This document shows, piece after piece, positions 9,074-16,786 of a DNA stretch of 64,000 bases. Under the pieces are notes generated by a model. It saw only the letters and a list, made by a program, of their open reading frames with translations, did no database searches and had not been told where the DNA came from. This DNA comes from Flavobacterium hercynium (GTDB taxonomy: Bacteria; Bacteroidota; Bacteroidia; Flavobacteriales; Flavobacteriaceae). Position 1 is the first letter of the stretch. Each line of letters starts with the position of its first letter. The stretch lies in contig NZ_MUGW01000054.1 in NCBI RefSeq assembly GCF_002217285.1, positions 37,095-101,094 of the forward strand, in the 5' to 3' direction. The position numbers and the translations under genes are program-made.

Positions 9074-9088
9074 AGTATTGTTCGAAAA

Positions 9089-10003
9089 TTAAATAACAAA
9101 ATTAAGTATAAAATACCAAACGGCGAGCGTTAGAAAAGAAATCGGAATTCCGAAACCAATCATCATACTGCTCAGTCTGGGCTTTAGTCCGTAAGTGGTT
9201 GCTAATATGGCTCCTGTAATCATCGGCGCCATAGCCATTTCCATGATTGTAACCTTTATAACTTCTGAATGTTGTTTTAAAATAAAAACATACACTACCA
9301 AAATAATAAAAGGAATGAGAATTAGTTTAAACAAAAGTCCAAGTCGTAAAAATTTCCAATGTTGGCTTCTTTTGTCAAAACGAAGCTGTAATCCCACTGA
9401 CGATAAAGCTAATGGTGTGACAAAACTTCCTAATTGCAATAAATAAGATTGTAACGTTTCGTCAAAATCATACTTAAAAACATTCATGAGACACGCTACT
9501 ACAAAAGTTAGGAATGGTGGAAAAAGAAATACTTTTTTTAGAATACTGGCAGCATCCGGACTTCCTTTTGAATAAAATGCAGCTACAAAAACACCTAAAG
9601 TAGAAACTACAACAAAGGTACCTGCCTGATCGACCAAAACGGCAGTTTTTAATCCGTCTTTTCCATACAAGGCTTCAATTATAGGATAACCAAGGAACGA
9701 GGTATTACTCAATCCGGCAGTCAGAATAAGACAGCCAATAAGTTTATTAGACCATCCTAACTTTCTTCCTAAAAAATGAAAGAAGGCAAAAGCCACCAAA
9801 AAGCTTATCCAACCTGCTCCCATTGGGAAAAGCAGTTCGGTACTCCATTTTACTTTTGGGATATAAAACAAAGTGATTGCCGGCAAGCATACATAGACAA
9901 CAATTTTATTAATAGTCTTATAAATATCGGTTGGAAATTGTTTTACATGCTGCAAAATCAGCCCTAAAAACAAAAAGAAGAATATGATAACGAAGTTGTT
10001 CAT
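9089..10003 (-). CDS. AEC (auxin efflux carrier) family transporter
   Basis: 304 residues, about ten hydrophobic helices in two groups. The AEC pattern is clear: an N-terminal helix ending near LGLILQ, then INKIVVYVCLPAITLFYIPK, then a mid-protein LTAGLSNTSFLGYPIIEALYG, which holds the conserved N-x-x-F-x-G-x-P motif. In bacteria this family exports or exchanges small organic anions such as malate; the substrate here is unknown. Leads a probable two-gene operon with the MFS gene. Confidence 0.88.
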   Translation of the reverse strand: MNNFVIIFFFLFLGLILQHVKQFPTDIYKTINKIVVYVCLPAITLFYIPKVKWSTELLFPMGAGWISFLVAFAFFHFLGRKLGWSNKLIGCLILTAGLSNTSFLGYPIIEALYGKDGLKTAVLVDQAGTFVVVSTLGVFVAAFYSKGSPDAASILKKVFLFPPFLTFVVACLMNVFKYDFDETLQSYLLQLGSFVTPLALSSVGLQLRFDKRSQHWKFLRLGLLFKLILIPFIILVVYVFILKQHSEVIKVTIMEMAMAPMITGAILATTYGLKPRLSSMMIGFGIPISFLTLAVWYFILNFVI

Positions 10004-10093
10004 AGCGAAGCATTAGAGACAAAAATAAGGATTTAAAAATTCTTTAGAAAGATTAATTTTTAGTTAAAATCTTTTTTGTTTGAAAAAAAGACA

Positions 10094-10118
10094 TACATTT
10101 GTAATATATTTTATTACA
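10094..10118 (+). promoter_or_regulatory. Promoter -7 box and overlapping inverted-repeat operator of the rrf2 gene
   Basis: TACATTTG (10094-10101) matches TAnnTTTG. It overlaps a perfect inverted repeat TGTAATA-N5-TATTACA (10100-10118) that ends 2 nt before the chosen start codon. A near-identical 19-mer sits before the next gene. The placement suits autorepression by the Rrf2 protein, and it argues that the ATG at 10121 rather than an upstream one is used. Confidence 0.65.
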
Positions 10119-10120
10119 GT

Positions 10121-10528
10121 ATGATTTCAGGTAAATTTGCCATAACAATTCACATTCTTACTTTGCTGACTAAATTTCCAAATGATTATTTATCATCTGA
10201 ATTTATTGCAGGAAGTATTAATTTGAATCCTGTTTTGGTTCGAAAAGAAATTGCCAATTTAAAAGCACATCAAATTGTAGAAAGTAAAGAAGGAAAAAAT
10301 GGTGGTACAAAATTGGCTGTAAACGCTGTAAACTTATCACTAAAAGAAATTTTCGAAATGACTTTTGAGTCTATTAATTTAGGATATGCCAAAAATCAGC
10401 CGAATCCTGAATGTCCGGTTGGTAAAAAGATCAATCAAAATCTAGCTGGTTTGTATGCAGATATGAACAAACAACTTAGCGTACAATTAGAAGGTATTTC
10501 GTTAGAAGATTTTTCGAATCAATTTTAA
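10121..10528 (+). CDS. Rrf2-family transcriptional regulator (YwnA-like)
   Basis: 135 residues from ATG 10121. An in-frame ATG at 10076 lies upstream of the -7 box and would add 15 residues not typical of the family, so it was not used. The winged-helix begins ISGKFAITIHILTLL; the recognition helix region reads LNPVLVRKEIANLKAH. A lone C-terminal cysteine in NPECPVGKK matches the position used for thiol sensing in YwnA-type Rrf2 members; there is no three-Cys Fe-S cluster motif as in IscR. Probably represses itself and the oxidoreductase gene 56 nt downstream. Confidence 0.88.
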   Translation: MISGKFAITIHILTLLTKFPNDYLSSEFIAGSINLNPVLVRKEIANLKAHQIVESKEGKNGGTKLAVNAVNLSLKEIFEMTFESINLGYAKNQPNPECPVGKKINQNLAGLYADMNKQLSVQLEGISLEDFSNQF

Positions 10529-10549
10529 AACTATTTTTTTACACAAAAC

Positions 10550-10568
10550 TGTAACATTTTTTATTACT
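10550..10568 (+). promoter_or_regulatory. Second Rrf2-type operator, upstream of the oxidoreductase gene
   Basis: TGTAACA-N5-TATTACT, identical at 16 of 19 positions to the inverted repeat at 10100-10118 and in the same orientation, 16 nt before the ATG at 10585. Confidence 0.6.
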
Positions 10569-10584
10569 AATTAAATTATATATT

Positions 10585-11226
10585 ATGAAAATCGCAATTA
10601 TTGGAGCAACAGGATTTGTAGGCTCAGCTATTTTAAACGAATTAGCAAACAGAAATCATGATCTTACTGCTATCGCCAGAAATCCAAAAGATACAACAAA
10701 CGCAACATGGGTTGCAGCGGATATTTTTAATGTAGACGCTTTAGCAACTGTTTTAGAAGGCCATGACATTATTATTAATGCTTTCAATCCAGGTTGGACG
10801 AATCCAAATATATACGATGATTTTCTTGTGGGATCAAAAGCAATTCAGGAAGCTGCAAAAAAATCAGGAGTAAAACGTTTCATTACTATTGGTGGAGGCG
10901 GAAGCTTATTTGTTGCACCGGATTTACAAGCAGTAGATACACCTGATTTTCCAAAAGAAATATTTCCTGGGGCAAATGCAGCAAGACATTATCTAAATTA
11001 CATTAAAGAAGAAAAAGAATTGGATTGGGCATTTTTTAGTCCTGCTTTCGAAATGCATGCAGGAACTACAACAGGTCGTACAGGAAAATACCGTTTAGGA
11101 TTAGAAAATCCAGTTTTTAACGACGAACAAAGAAGTATTTTATCTGTAGAAGATCTTGCGGTTGTGATTGCAGACGAAGCTGAAAATCCAAAACACCACC
11201 AAGTTCGATTTACTGCTGGTTATTAA
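10585..11226 (+). CDS. NAD(P)-binding atypical SDR (YwnB-like oxidoreductase)
   Basis: 213 residues with an N-terminal Rossmann motif, IIGATGFVGSAILNEL (GxxGxxG), and TAIARNP placing a basic residue suited to NADPH. The middle has VKRFITIGGGGSLFVAP, typical of NmrA-like/atypical SDR proteins, but no classical YxxxK catalytic pair in the usual context. The pairing of an Rrf2 gene with this type of SDR is the same as ywnA-ywnB of Bacillus subtilis, so a role in electrophile or redox stress is plausible. Substrate is unknown. Confidence 0.85.
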   Translation: MKIAIIGATGFVGSAILNELANRNHDLTAIARNPKDTTNATWVAADIFNVDALATVLEGHDIIINAFNPGWTNPNIYDDFLVGSKAIQEAAKKSGVKRFITIGGGGSLFVAPDLQAVDTPDFPKEIFPGANAARHYLNYIKEEKELDWAFFSPAFEMHAGTTTGRTGKYRLGLENPVFNDEQRSILSVEDLAVVIADEAENPKHHQVRFTAGY

Positions 11227-11788
11227 AACACGAATTTCACAGATTTACAAGAAGTAAAATGTTTTAGATTTTGCTATTGTATTGCTGATGAAACTATAAC
11301 ACTAATTTCACAGATTTACATGAAGTAAAATGTTTTCATTTTGCTATTTATTGCTGGTGAAACTATAACACGAATTTCACAGATTTACACGAAGTAAAAT
11401 ATTTTGATGGTGTATTGCTGGTGAAACTGTAACACTAATTTCACAGATCTACATGAAATAAAATGTCTTAGATTTTGCTATTTATTGCTGGTGAAACTAT
11501 AACACGAATTTCACAGATTTACACGAAGTAAAATATTTTGATTTTGATGGTGTATTGCTGGTGAAACTGTAACACTAATTTCACAGATCTACATGAAATA
11601 AAATGTCTTAGATTTTGCTATTGTATTACTGGTGAAACGATAATACTAATTTCACAGATTTACATGAAGTAAAATGTTTTCATTTTGCTATTGTATTGCT
11701 GGTAAAACTATAACATGAATTTCACAAATTTGCACGAAGTAAAACGTTTGAGTTTTTAGAATTAATGCTAATTCGTGAAATTCGTGTT
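11227..11788. repeat. Tandem array of eight ~70-bp units bounded by 14-bp inverted repeats
   Basis: Units begin at about 11227, 11298, 11367, 11431, 11501, 11571, 11642 and 11712 (spacing 64-71 bp). Each starts with a version of AACACGAATTTCACAGATTT and contains GAAGTAAAAT and ATTGCTGGTGAAACT. Copies 3-4 and 5-6 are near-identical dimers, indicating recent duplication of a two-unit block. The array opens with AACACGAATTTCAC and closes with GTGAAATTCGTGTT (11775-11788), the same ends as the 99-bp element at 7720. It occupies most of the 645-bp gap before meaB; no gene is seen in it. Confidence 0.9.
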
Positions 11789-11871
11789 CAATCAACAAAA
11801 CAGTTTCAAGAAAAATCCTTTTTTGAAACTGTTTTTGTTTTCTGTACTTTTACATTCTATAAAATTACATT

Positions 11872-12966
11872 TTGTCAAGCTCAAAAAAACAGTCAGGCAG
11901 TTTACAGGAAAAACCCGGGATTTCGCAACCTGAAATCACCAATGTTGCTGCAATCAATCAAATTAAAAAAAACAGAAGACAACAACCCTCTTCTGCTGAA
12001 TTGATCACTGGAATTTTAGCAGGAAACCGAACGGCCTTAAGCCGCGCCATTACTTTAGCTGAAAGCACCAATCCGGAACATGCCGAAAAAGCAAATGAAG
12101 TCATTACGGGTTGTTTACCTCATGCTAATAAATCAATTAGAATTGGAATCACAGGAGTTCCCGGAGTTGGAAAAAGTACTTTTATTGAAGCTTTTGGAAC
12201 GTTTTTAACACAACTCGGCAAAAAGGTAGCGGTTTTGGCAGTTGATCCCAGCAGTTCGCTTTCGCATGGCAGTATTTTAGGCGACAAAACCCGTATGGAA
12301 GAATTGGTAAAAGATGAAAATGCTTTTATCAGACCCAGCGCTTCCGGTGACACCTTGGGCGGTGTAGCCCGCAAAACACGCGAAGCAATCATTTTATGTG
12401 AAGCGGCAGGTTTTGACACTATTATTATTGAAACGGTTGGTGTAGGACAAAGTGAAACCGCTGTTCACAGCATGGTCGATTTTTTCTTATTGTTAAAAAT
12501 ATCAGGAGCGGGCGATGAACTTCAAGGTATTAAACGCGGTATAATGGAAATGGCAGATGCTATCGTCATTAACAAAGCCGATGGTGATAATATCAAAAAA
12601 GCCAATCAGGCAAAACTGGAATTTAACAGAGCCTTGCATTTGTTTCCTCAAAAAAAATCAAATTGGCAGCCTAAAGTTACAACCTGCAGCGCCATTACCG
12701 GAGAAGGTATTTCAGCCATTTGGGAGACTATTTCAAGTTACGTTGACACTATGACTGCATCTGGTTATTTTCAGGAAAAACGAAAAGAACAAAATCATTT
12801 TTGGATGATGGAGACTATTAATGAGCAACTTAAACTAAACTTTTTTACTCAGCCTGAAATCATTTCTCAACTGGAACAAAACAAAAAAGCAGTGCAAAAT
12901 GATGAAATATCACCTTTTGCAGCTGCTCAGCTTTTGTTGAATATTTATGCTAAAATTCAAAAATAA
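11872..12966 (+). CDS. meaB: Methylmalonyl-CoA mutase-associated GTPase MeaB
   Basis: 364 residues. A G3E-family GTPase that guards methylmalonyl-CoA mutase, gating B12 cofactor loading and rescuing inactivated enzyme. P-loop GVPGVGKSTF is near residue 102; DPSSSLSHGSILGDKTRM and GVGQSE follow, and the guanine-specificity motif NKAD is near 237. Translation appears to begin at TTG 11872: an in-frame TAA lies 10 nt upstream, and the first internal Met is inside the GTPase fold. Its partners mutA and mutB lie ~37 kb away in the same window. The N-terminal ~45 residues are basic and probably disordered. Confidence 0.93.
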   Translation: MSSSKKQSGSLQEKPGISQPEITNVAAINQIKKNRRQQPSSAELITGILAGNRTALSRAITLAESTNPEHAEKANEVITGCLPHANKSIRIGITGVPGVGKSTFIEAFGTFLTQLGKKVAVLAVDPSSSLSHGSILGDKTRMEELVKDENAFIRPSASGDTLGGVARKTREAIILCEAAGFDTIIIETVGVGQSETAVHSMVDFFLLLKISGAGDELQGIKRGIMEMADAIVINKADGDNIKKANQAKLEFNRALHLFPQKKSNWQPKVTTCSAITGEGISAIWETISSYVDTMTASGYFQEKRKEQNHFWMMETINEQLKLNFFTQPEIISQLEQNKKAVQNDEISPFAAAQLLLNIYAKIQK

Positions 12967-12996
12967 AATTCTTGCCTTAGCATAATTATTTATTTT

Positions 12997-13224
12997 TTAT
13001 TCTTCGTAGCGGTTTATTTCTCTGTCATAAAACTCATTGGCCAGAACAATAAGACCTTCCATTTCTGCATTAAGCTCCGCTTCATCAAGATCCTCCGCTT
13101 CTTCCATAAATTCAACCTCATCATCTTTTAAATTGATGATAAATCTTGGATAATCAAGGTGAATGATAAAAATATCATCTGGAAAATCAGTATTGTCTCC
13201 GAGTAAAAATTTAGGTAGTTCCAT
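12997..13224 (-). CDS. Small acidic protein of unknown function
   Basis: 75 residues, strongly acidic (clusters such as DDEVEFMEEAEDLDEAELNAE), with no signal peptide, membrane segment or cysteine. The first half, with its alternating hydrophobics (DDIFIIHLDYPRFIINLKD), looks like two or three beta strands; the second half is likely helical. I do not recognise a named family, but the composition and clean start argue for a real gene. It lies between meaB (convergent) and the MATE gene (same strand, 27 nt upstream) and may be the second gene of a MATE operon. Confidence 0.7.
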   Translation of the reverse strand: MELPKFLLGDNTDFPDDIFIIHLDYPRFIINLKDDEVEFMEEAEDLDEAELNAEMEGLIVLANEFYDREINRYEE

Positions 13225-13251
13225 TTAATTTATTTTTTATTGGGTTCAAAT

Positions 13252-14637
13252 TTAGTTATTTGAAAGTGAATTATTGACTAATCGTTTGGTTAAATAATGA
13301 AAGCGAAGATACAAAAATATCGCTGCTGCTGTAAGACCTGCCAAAAGTCCGATCCAGACTCCTTCTGCCTTCAACGTCGTATATTCTGATAAGTAATACG
13401 AAACAGGAAATCCGATCAGCCAGTATGCCACAAAGGTGATATACATTGGTACTTTTACATCCTGCAGACCACGAAGCGCTCCTAAAACCACAACCTGAAT
13501 CCCGTCAGAAATCTGAAAAACGGCTGCAATTAACACTAGCTTCGATGCAATTGCGATTACCTCTTCATTATCAACTAACTGTGCTGTGTTTTCCATATTA
13601 AGGAAGATATATGGCAAGATACTATGAAAAGCGACAAATACGGCTGCAAAAACAATTTCGAGAATTAGGGAAAGTAAAAAGATGGAACGGGCTACTATAA
13701 TTAGCTTTTTAAAATCCATTAATCCTTTTTGATTGCTGACACGAATCATCATGACAATGCTTAATCCCATTGCAAACATAAAGGTCATGGACGAAAGGCT
13801 CAACGCAATTTGATTCGCTGCCTGACTCGTTTTACCAATGTTACCGCACAACCAGATCGAAGTAGCAAAAAGCACTACCTCAAAAAGCATTTGCATAGCG
13901 GATGGCAATCCTAAGCTGACAATTTTTTTGACGGTTTCTTTTTTAATTTGATTAAAACTAAAATTCTGAAAATAGGTTTTTAGCTGCTCTCTTCTCGATA
14001 AAATAATATGCATAAACAAAACCATCATGATTCTGGAAATCACAGTTCCTAATGCAGCACCTACAATACCCATTTTAGGAAAAATCCAAACACCGTAAAT
14101 CAGCATGTAGTTGATTCCAACATGAACAACATTTGCCATTATAATAGCATACATTGAATATTTAGTCATCGAAAGTCCGTCTGCAAATTGTTTGTAACCC
14201 TGATACATTATAAGCGGAACCAGCGAAAAGGCTACCCACGCCAAATATGGTTTGGCCAATACGATAACATCTGCAGGTTGGTGAAGCAGTTCCATCAAAG
14301 GCATTGCCAGAACTATTAGTAAAAAGAGCATTACGCCCAGAATGGTACATAAAAATAGTCCATGATGAAAAGTAGAGCGTATTTTAAACGAATCTTTCTC
14401 TGCATCGGCTTCGGCTACGATTGGCGTAATTGCCGTCGAGAAACCAATCCCTAGTGACAAAGCAATAAAAATCATACTGTTTCCTAACGAAACGGCAGCA
14501 AGCTCTGTGCTTCCTAATTTACCTACCATTATATTGTCGACAATACCTATTAAAGTATGTCCAACCATTCCTAATATTATAGGATAGGCCAATCTCAAAT
14601 TATACGAAAACTCTCTTGTGTATTGTTTTAAACTCAC
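13252..14637 (-). CDS. MATE family efflux transporter
   Basis: 461 residues, 12 predicted membrane segments in two six-helix halves. The N-terminal half holds PIILGMVGHTLIGIVDNIMVGKLG, the usual MATE start, and the second half opens near IVSLGLPSAMQMLFEVVLF, the pseudo-repeat of the first. Exports cationic drugs or metabolites using a Na+ or H+ gradient (NorM group); substrate is not predictable. Length is normal and no catalytic residue appears lost. The 317-bp region upstream contains an inverted intergenic element. Confidence 0.93.
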   Translation of the reverse strand: MSLKQYTREFSYNLRLAYPIILGMVGHTLIGIVDNIMVGKLGSTELAAVSLGNSMIFIALSLGIGFSTAITPIVAEADAEKDSFKIRSTFHHGLFLCTILGVMLFLLIVLAMPLMELLHQPADVIVLAKPYLAWVAFSLVPLIMYQGYKQFADGLSMTKYSMYAIIMANVVHVGINYMLIYGVWIFPKMGIVGAALGTVISRIMMVLFMHIILSRREQLKTYFQNFSFNQIKKETVKKIVSLGLPSAMQMLFEVVLFATSIWLCGNIGKTSQAANQIALSLSSMTFMFAMGLSIVMMIRVSNQKGLMDFKKLIIVARSIFLLSLILEIVFAAVFVAFHSILPYIFLNMENTAQLVDNEEVIAIASKLVLIAAVFQISDGIQVVVLGALRGLQDVKVPMYITFVAYWLIGFPVSYYLSEYTTLKAEGVWIGLLAGLTAAAIFLYLRFHYLTKRLVNNSLSNN

Positions 14638-14707
14638 GGCTTATATTTTTTTTGTGTGCAAAGATAATCAGATCCTCATGATTCTCTAACTTAAAAAGAA
14701 GCTACTT

Positions 14708-14797
14708 AAAAGACTTTGTGCCTTCGCGAGCAAATTTCTCTGTTGAGAGTAAGTTTTATTATTTAATCTCGCAAAGTCGCAGAGTCGCAAAGTTTTT
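14708..14797. repeat. Imperfect inverted-repeat intergenic element (ACTTTG...CAAAGT)
   Basis: The left arm (14708-14730, containing GACTTTGTGCCTTCGCGAG) and right arm (14768-14797, containing CTCGCAAAGTCGCAGAGTCG) are imperfect reverse complements around ~37 bp. It lies in the 317-bp space between the divergent MATE and outer-membrane protein genes. It looks like one member of a dispersed Flavobacterium repeat family; copy number cannot be tested here. Confidence 0.55.
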
Positions 14798-14841
14798 TTA
14801 CTAAGAGTCAAAGCTTTTTACTATTAGACTTATGAACAAAC

Positions 14842-14928
14842 ATTCATTTTTTTAGAATGAATCTAAACATTATATAACAATTTTAAAAAATTATATAACA
14901 AACTCTCACGACCTCGAAACTACTTTTA
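14842..14928 (+). promoter_or_regulatory. Regulatory-looking repeats and -7-like box before the outer-membrane protein gene
   Basis: An inverted repeat ATTCATT (14842-14848)/AATGAAT (14856-14862) is followed by two direct copies of ATTATATAACAA at 14869-14880 and 14890-14901, 21 bp apart (two helical turns). A TACTTTTA box at 14921-14928 (one base off TAnnTTTG) lies 27 nt before the start codon. Regulation by a site-specific factor is inference. Confidence 0.4.
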
Positions 14929-14954
14929 CATTATTAATAATTAAAATATGCGCC

Positions 14955-15470
14955 ATGATGAAATTAAGAAATCTAAAAATGTTCTGCCTAGCCACTTTTG
15001 CTTTACTATACGCTAATACAACTTTCGCTCAAGACAGTCAAACTAAAAATTATGATCAGGGTTTTAGATTAGGATTTGGTGTAAACGGAGGTGTACCAAC
15101 AGATGGTGATTACGATTGGGCATTAGGTGGAGATGTACGCTTACAGTACGATTTAACAAAAAAAACGTCATTAACTTTAACTACAGGTTTTACTAACTTA
15201 TTTGTATCAGAAGAAAATGCAAAAGACCTTGGTTTTATTCCGGCCAAAGCAGGTTTTAAGGCTTTTATTTGGGAAGATCAATTTTATCTTTTAGGTGAAG
15301 TTGGTGCTGGTTTCGCAGTAACAAACGGTTACAACGACACTACCTTTTTATGGTCTCCAGGAATTGGATACGCTAACAAATATATCGACGTTAGTGTACG
15401 TTACGAAGATTACAACAAATTCAAAACCAATCAAGTAGCATTACGTCTGGCTTACGGTTTTAATTTATAA
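14955..15470 (+). CDS. Small secreted outer-membrane beta-barrel-type protein
   Basis: 171 residues. Residues 1-25 form a signal peptide (LKMFCLATFALLYANTTFAQ, cleavage after TFA). The mature part is an alternation of amphipathic strands with Gly and aromatic residues (GFRLGFGVNGG, DVRLQYDLT, LGEVGAGFAV, IDVSVRYEDYNKF) ending VALRLAYGFNL; an aromatic next-to-last position is typical of eight-stranded barrels inserted by BamA. Family not named with confidence. Two adjacent ATGs (14955, 14958) could both serve as start. It has its own promoter region and a terminator. Confidence 0.82.
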   Translation: MMKLRNLKMFCLATFALLYANTTFAQDSQTKNYDQGFRLGFGVNGGVPTDGDYDWALGGDVRLQYDLTKKTSLTLTTGFTNLFVSEENAKDLGFIPAKAGFKAFIWEDQFYLLGEVGAGFAVTNGYNDTTFLWSPGIGYANKYIDVSVRYEDYNKFKTNQVALRLAYGFNL

Positions 15471-15504
15471 AATACGTTCATTTTTATTCTTTTGTTTTTG
15501 GTAT

Positions 15505-15536
15505 AAACCCGGCAGATCCTCATATCTGCCGGGTTT
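15505..15536. terminator. Terminator hairpin between the barrel protein and the immunity-like cluster
   Basis: AAACCCGGCAGAT (15505-15517) pairs perfectly with ATCTGCCGGGTTT (15524-15536). The T-tract is weak on the plus strand, but the hairpin separates convergent genes and can serve both. Confidence 0.75.
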
Positions 15537-15581
15537 AGTTGTTTTATAGCAAGACGTAATTACATTATACTTTATTCTTTA

Positions 15582-16034
15582 TCAAGGTTGGATATATCTG
15601 TTTTTCATTTTTATTCCTGTAGATTTTTCAATTAGATCTAACTTCAACCTCTCCTCCTTTACTTCTTCCATCAGCCAGATAGAATCACTTGTTCTATAAG
15701 TAAAATTCATAACCATATCTAAATCCTTCATAAGCTTGTAACGTATAAAAACTTTACCATCGTCTATAATATAATCTCGAGACATGTGATCTAACACAAA
15801 CTCTATATTTTCATAAAAACATTCAGGTGCTTCCTCGCGCTCTAAAACTTTATACATATCGTTATCAAAAAAAATTGGTCTATTTACAGCTTCATTTACA
15901 ATTACAGCATGAATCTCTACATACCTATTTTGCCAATAATACATAGAAAATAAAATAATCAAAATCGCTAATCCTGCATAAATCCTACTCTTAACACTAT
16001 CTGTAATATATAACCTTTTTATAATCATCTCCAT
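15582..16034 (-). CDS. Third immunity-like paralogue, with a displaced start
   Basis: 150 residues as read from ATG 16034. After an odd first ~15 residues comes one membrane helix (IYAGLAILIILFSMYYW), then WQNRYVEI and a ~110-residue domain sharing PIFFDNDMYK, ECFYENIEFVLD and DYIIDDGKVFIRYKLMKDLDMV with its two upstream paralogues. The topology (N-terminal anchor, periplasmic domain) is like the colicin M immunity protein Cmi. Where the paralogues start with ATG, this copy has GTT (15993-15995), so it can only be translated from an ATG inside the dead tail of the preceding copy, in another frame. The C-terminus has diverged. May be functional or decaying. Confidence 0.65.
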   Translation of the reverse strand: MEMIIKRLYITDSVKSRIYAGLAILIILFSMYYWQNRYVEIHAVIVNEAVNRPIFFDNDMYKVLEREEAPECFYENIEFVLDHMSRDYIIDDGKVFIRYKLMKDLDMVMNFTYRTSDSIWLMEEVKEERLKLDLIEKSTGIKMKNRYIQP

Positions 16035-16389
16035 TTAAACTATCCATTTCTCTTTTCATCTTAAACCACTCGGGATCGGTACTTCATAAAGTATAATTCC
16101 AAATAAGATTTAAATCATTCATCAATTTATACCTAACATAAATCTTACCATCTCTTTTAATATAGTCTTCTACGGAACGATCTATAACGTAATCTATATT
16201 TTTATAATAATTAGCTGGAACTTCATTAGGTTCAGCAGACTTATACAACTGATTATCAAAAAATATTATAGGTTGCTCGTATTCTTTAAGAATGACAGGA
16301 CGAAGTTCTACATACCTATTTTGCCAATAACAATAAACTGAAACTAAAATAACTAACACTCCTAATCCTGAATAAATCTTTTTCTTCAT
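15997..16389 (-). pseudogene. Second immunity-like paralogue, interrupted by an in-frame TGA
   Basis: The open frame runs 16389-16084 (101 residues): membrane helix YSGLGVLVILVSVYCYW, then WQNRYVELRPVILKEY and the shared domain as far as MNDLNLIWNYTL. There a TGA (16084-16086) stops it. In the same frame after the stop, 28 more codons include MDSLNGDDYKK, which matches MDSINGDDYKK at the end of the first paralogue, then TAG at 15997-15999. So a single sense-to-stop change has removed the last part. The product may be a truncated but still anchored protein, or the gene may be dead. ATG is 2 nt beyond the upstream stop. Confidence 0.7.
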
Positions 16390-16391
16390 TT

Positions 16392-16784
16392 TTATTGGTG
16401 AAATTTATACTTTTTGTAATCATCACCATTAATACTATCCATTCTTCTTTGGGTTTTATACCACTTTAAATTATTAGTTTTAAGAGTATGATTCCAAATC
16501 ATTTCTAAATCATTCATGTATTTATATTTAATGTAAATAATTCCATCTTTTTCAATATAATCTTGATTTTCTCTACCCAATACATATCTAATATTCTCAT
16601 AAAAATTTGGTGGAGTCTCATTTCGTTCCGCAATTCTATAATAATCATTCTGAAAAACTATTATAGGACGTGTATATTCCTTACTTAAAACTGGTCGAAG
16701 TTCAACATATCTGTTTTGCCAATAATAGTAAAAAGAAAACGATACAATCAAAATTGCTAATACTATAAATATTTTCTTTATCAT
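16392..16784 (-). CDS. First immunity-like paralogue: membrane-anchored small protein, intact
   Basis: 130 residues. The N-terminus KKIFIVLAILIVSFSFYYYW is a single uncleaved membrane helix; WQNRYVELRPVLSKEY and a ~100-residue domain follow, likely in the periplasm. No known family recognised. It starts 2 nt after the stop of the colicin-M-like gene and is followed by two paralogues, an arrangement typical of immunity genes behind a toxin. Cmi, the colicin M immunity protein, has the same topology and about the same length (117 residues), but no sequence identity is claimed. AT-rich like the rest of the cluster. The immunity role is inference from context. Confidence 0.72.
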   Translation of the reverse strand: MIKKIFIVLAILIVSFSFYYYWQNRYVELRPVLSKEYTRPIIVFQNDYYRIAERNETPPNFYENIRYVLGRENQDYIEKDGIIYIKYKYMNDLEMIWNHTLKTNNLKWYKTQRRMDSINGDDYKKYKFHQ

Positions 16785-16786
16785 AT

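Noticed and set aside
10076..10120. Longer N-terminus of the Rrf2 regulator from ATG 10076
   Set aside because: The -7 box and operator lie inside this stretch, and the extra residues do not fit the family, so ATG 10121 was taken.
11227..11788. CRISPR array
   Set aside because: The ~70-bp units abut with no unique spacers, and no cas gene lies nearby; the ends are inverted repeats rather than a leader and terminal repeat.
11765..12004. Plus-strand ORF overlapping the meaB start
   Set aside because: Out of frame with meaB and has no family features; meaB begins at TTG 11872 instead.
16084..16086. Selenocysteine or programmed readthrough at the TGA of immunity-like copy 2
   Set aside because: No SECIS-like stem or selenoprotein context was seen, and the aligned residue is lysine in the intact copy; simple mutation is the easier reading.
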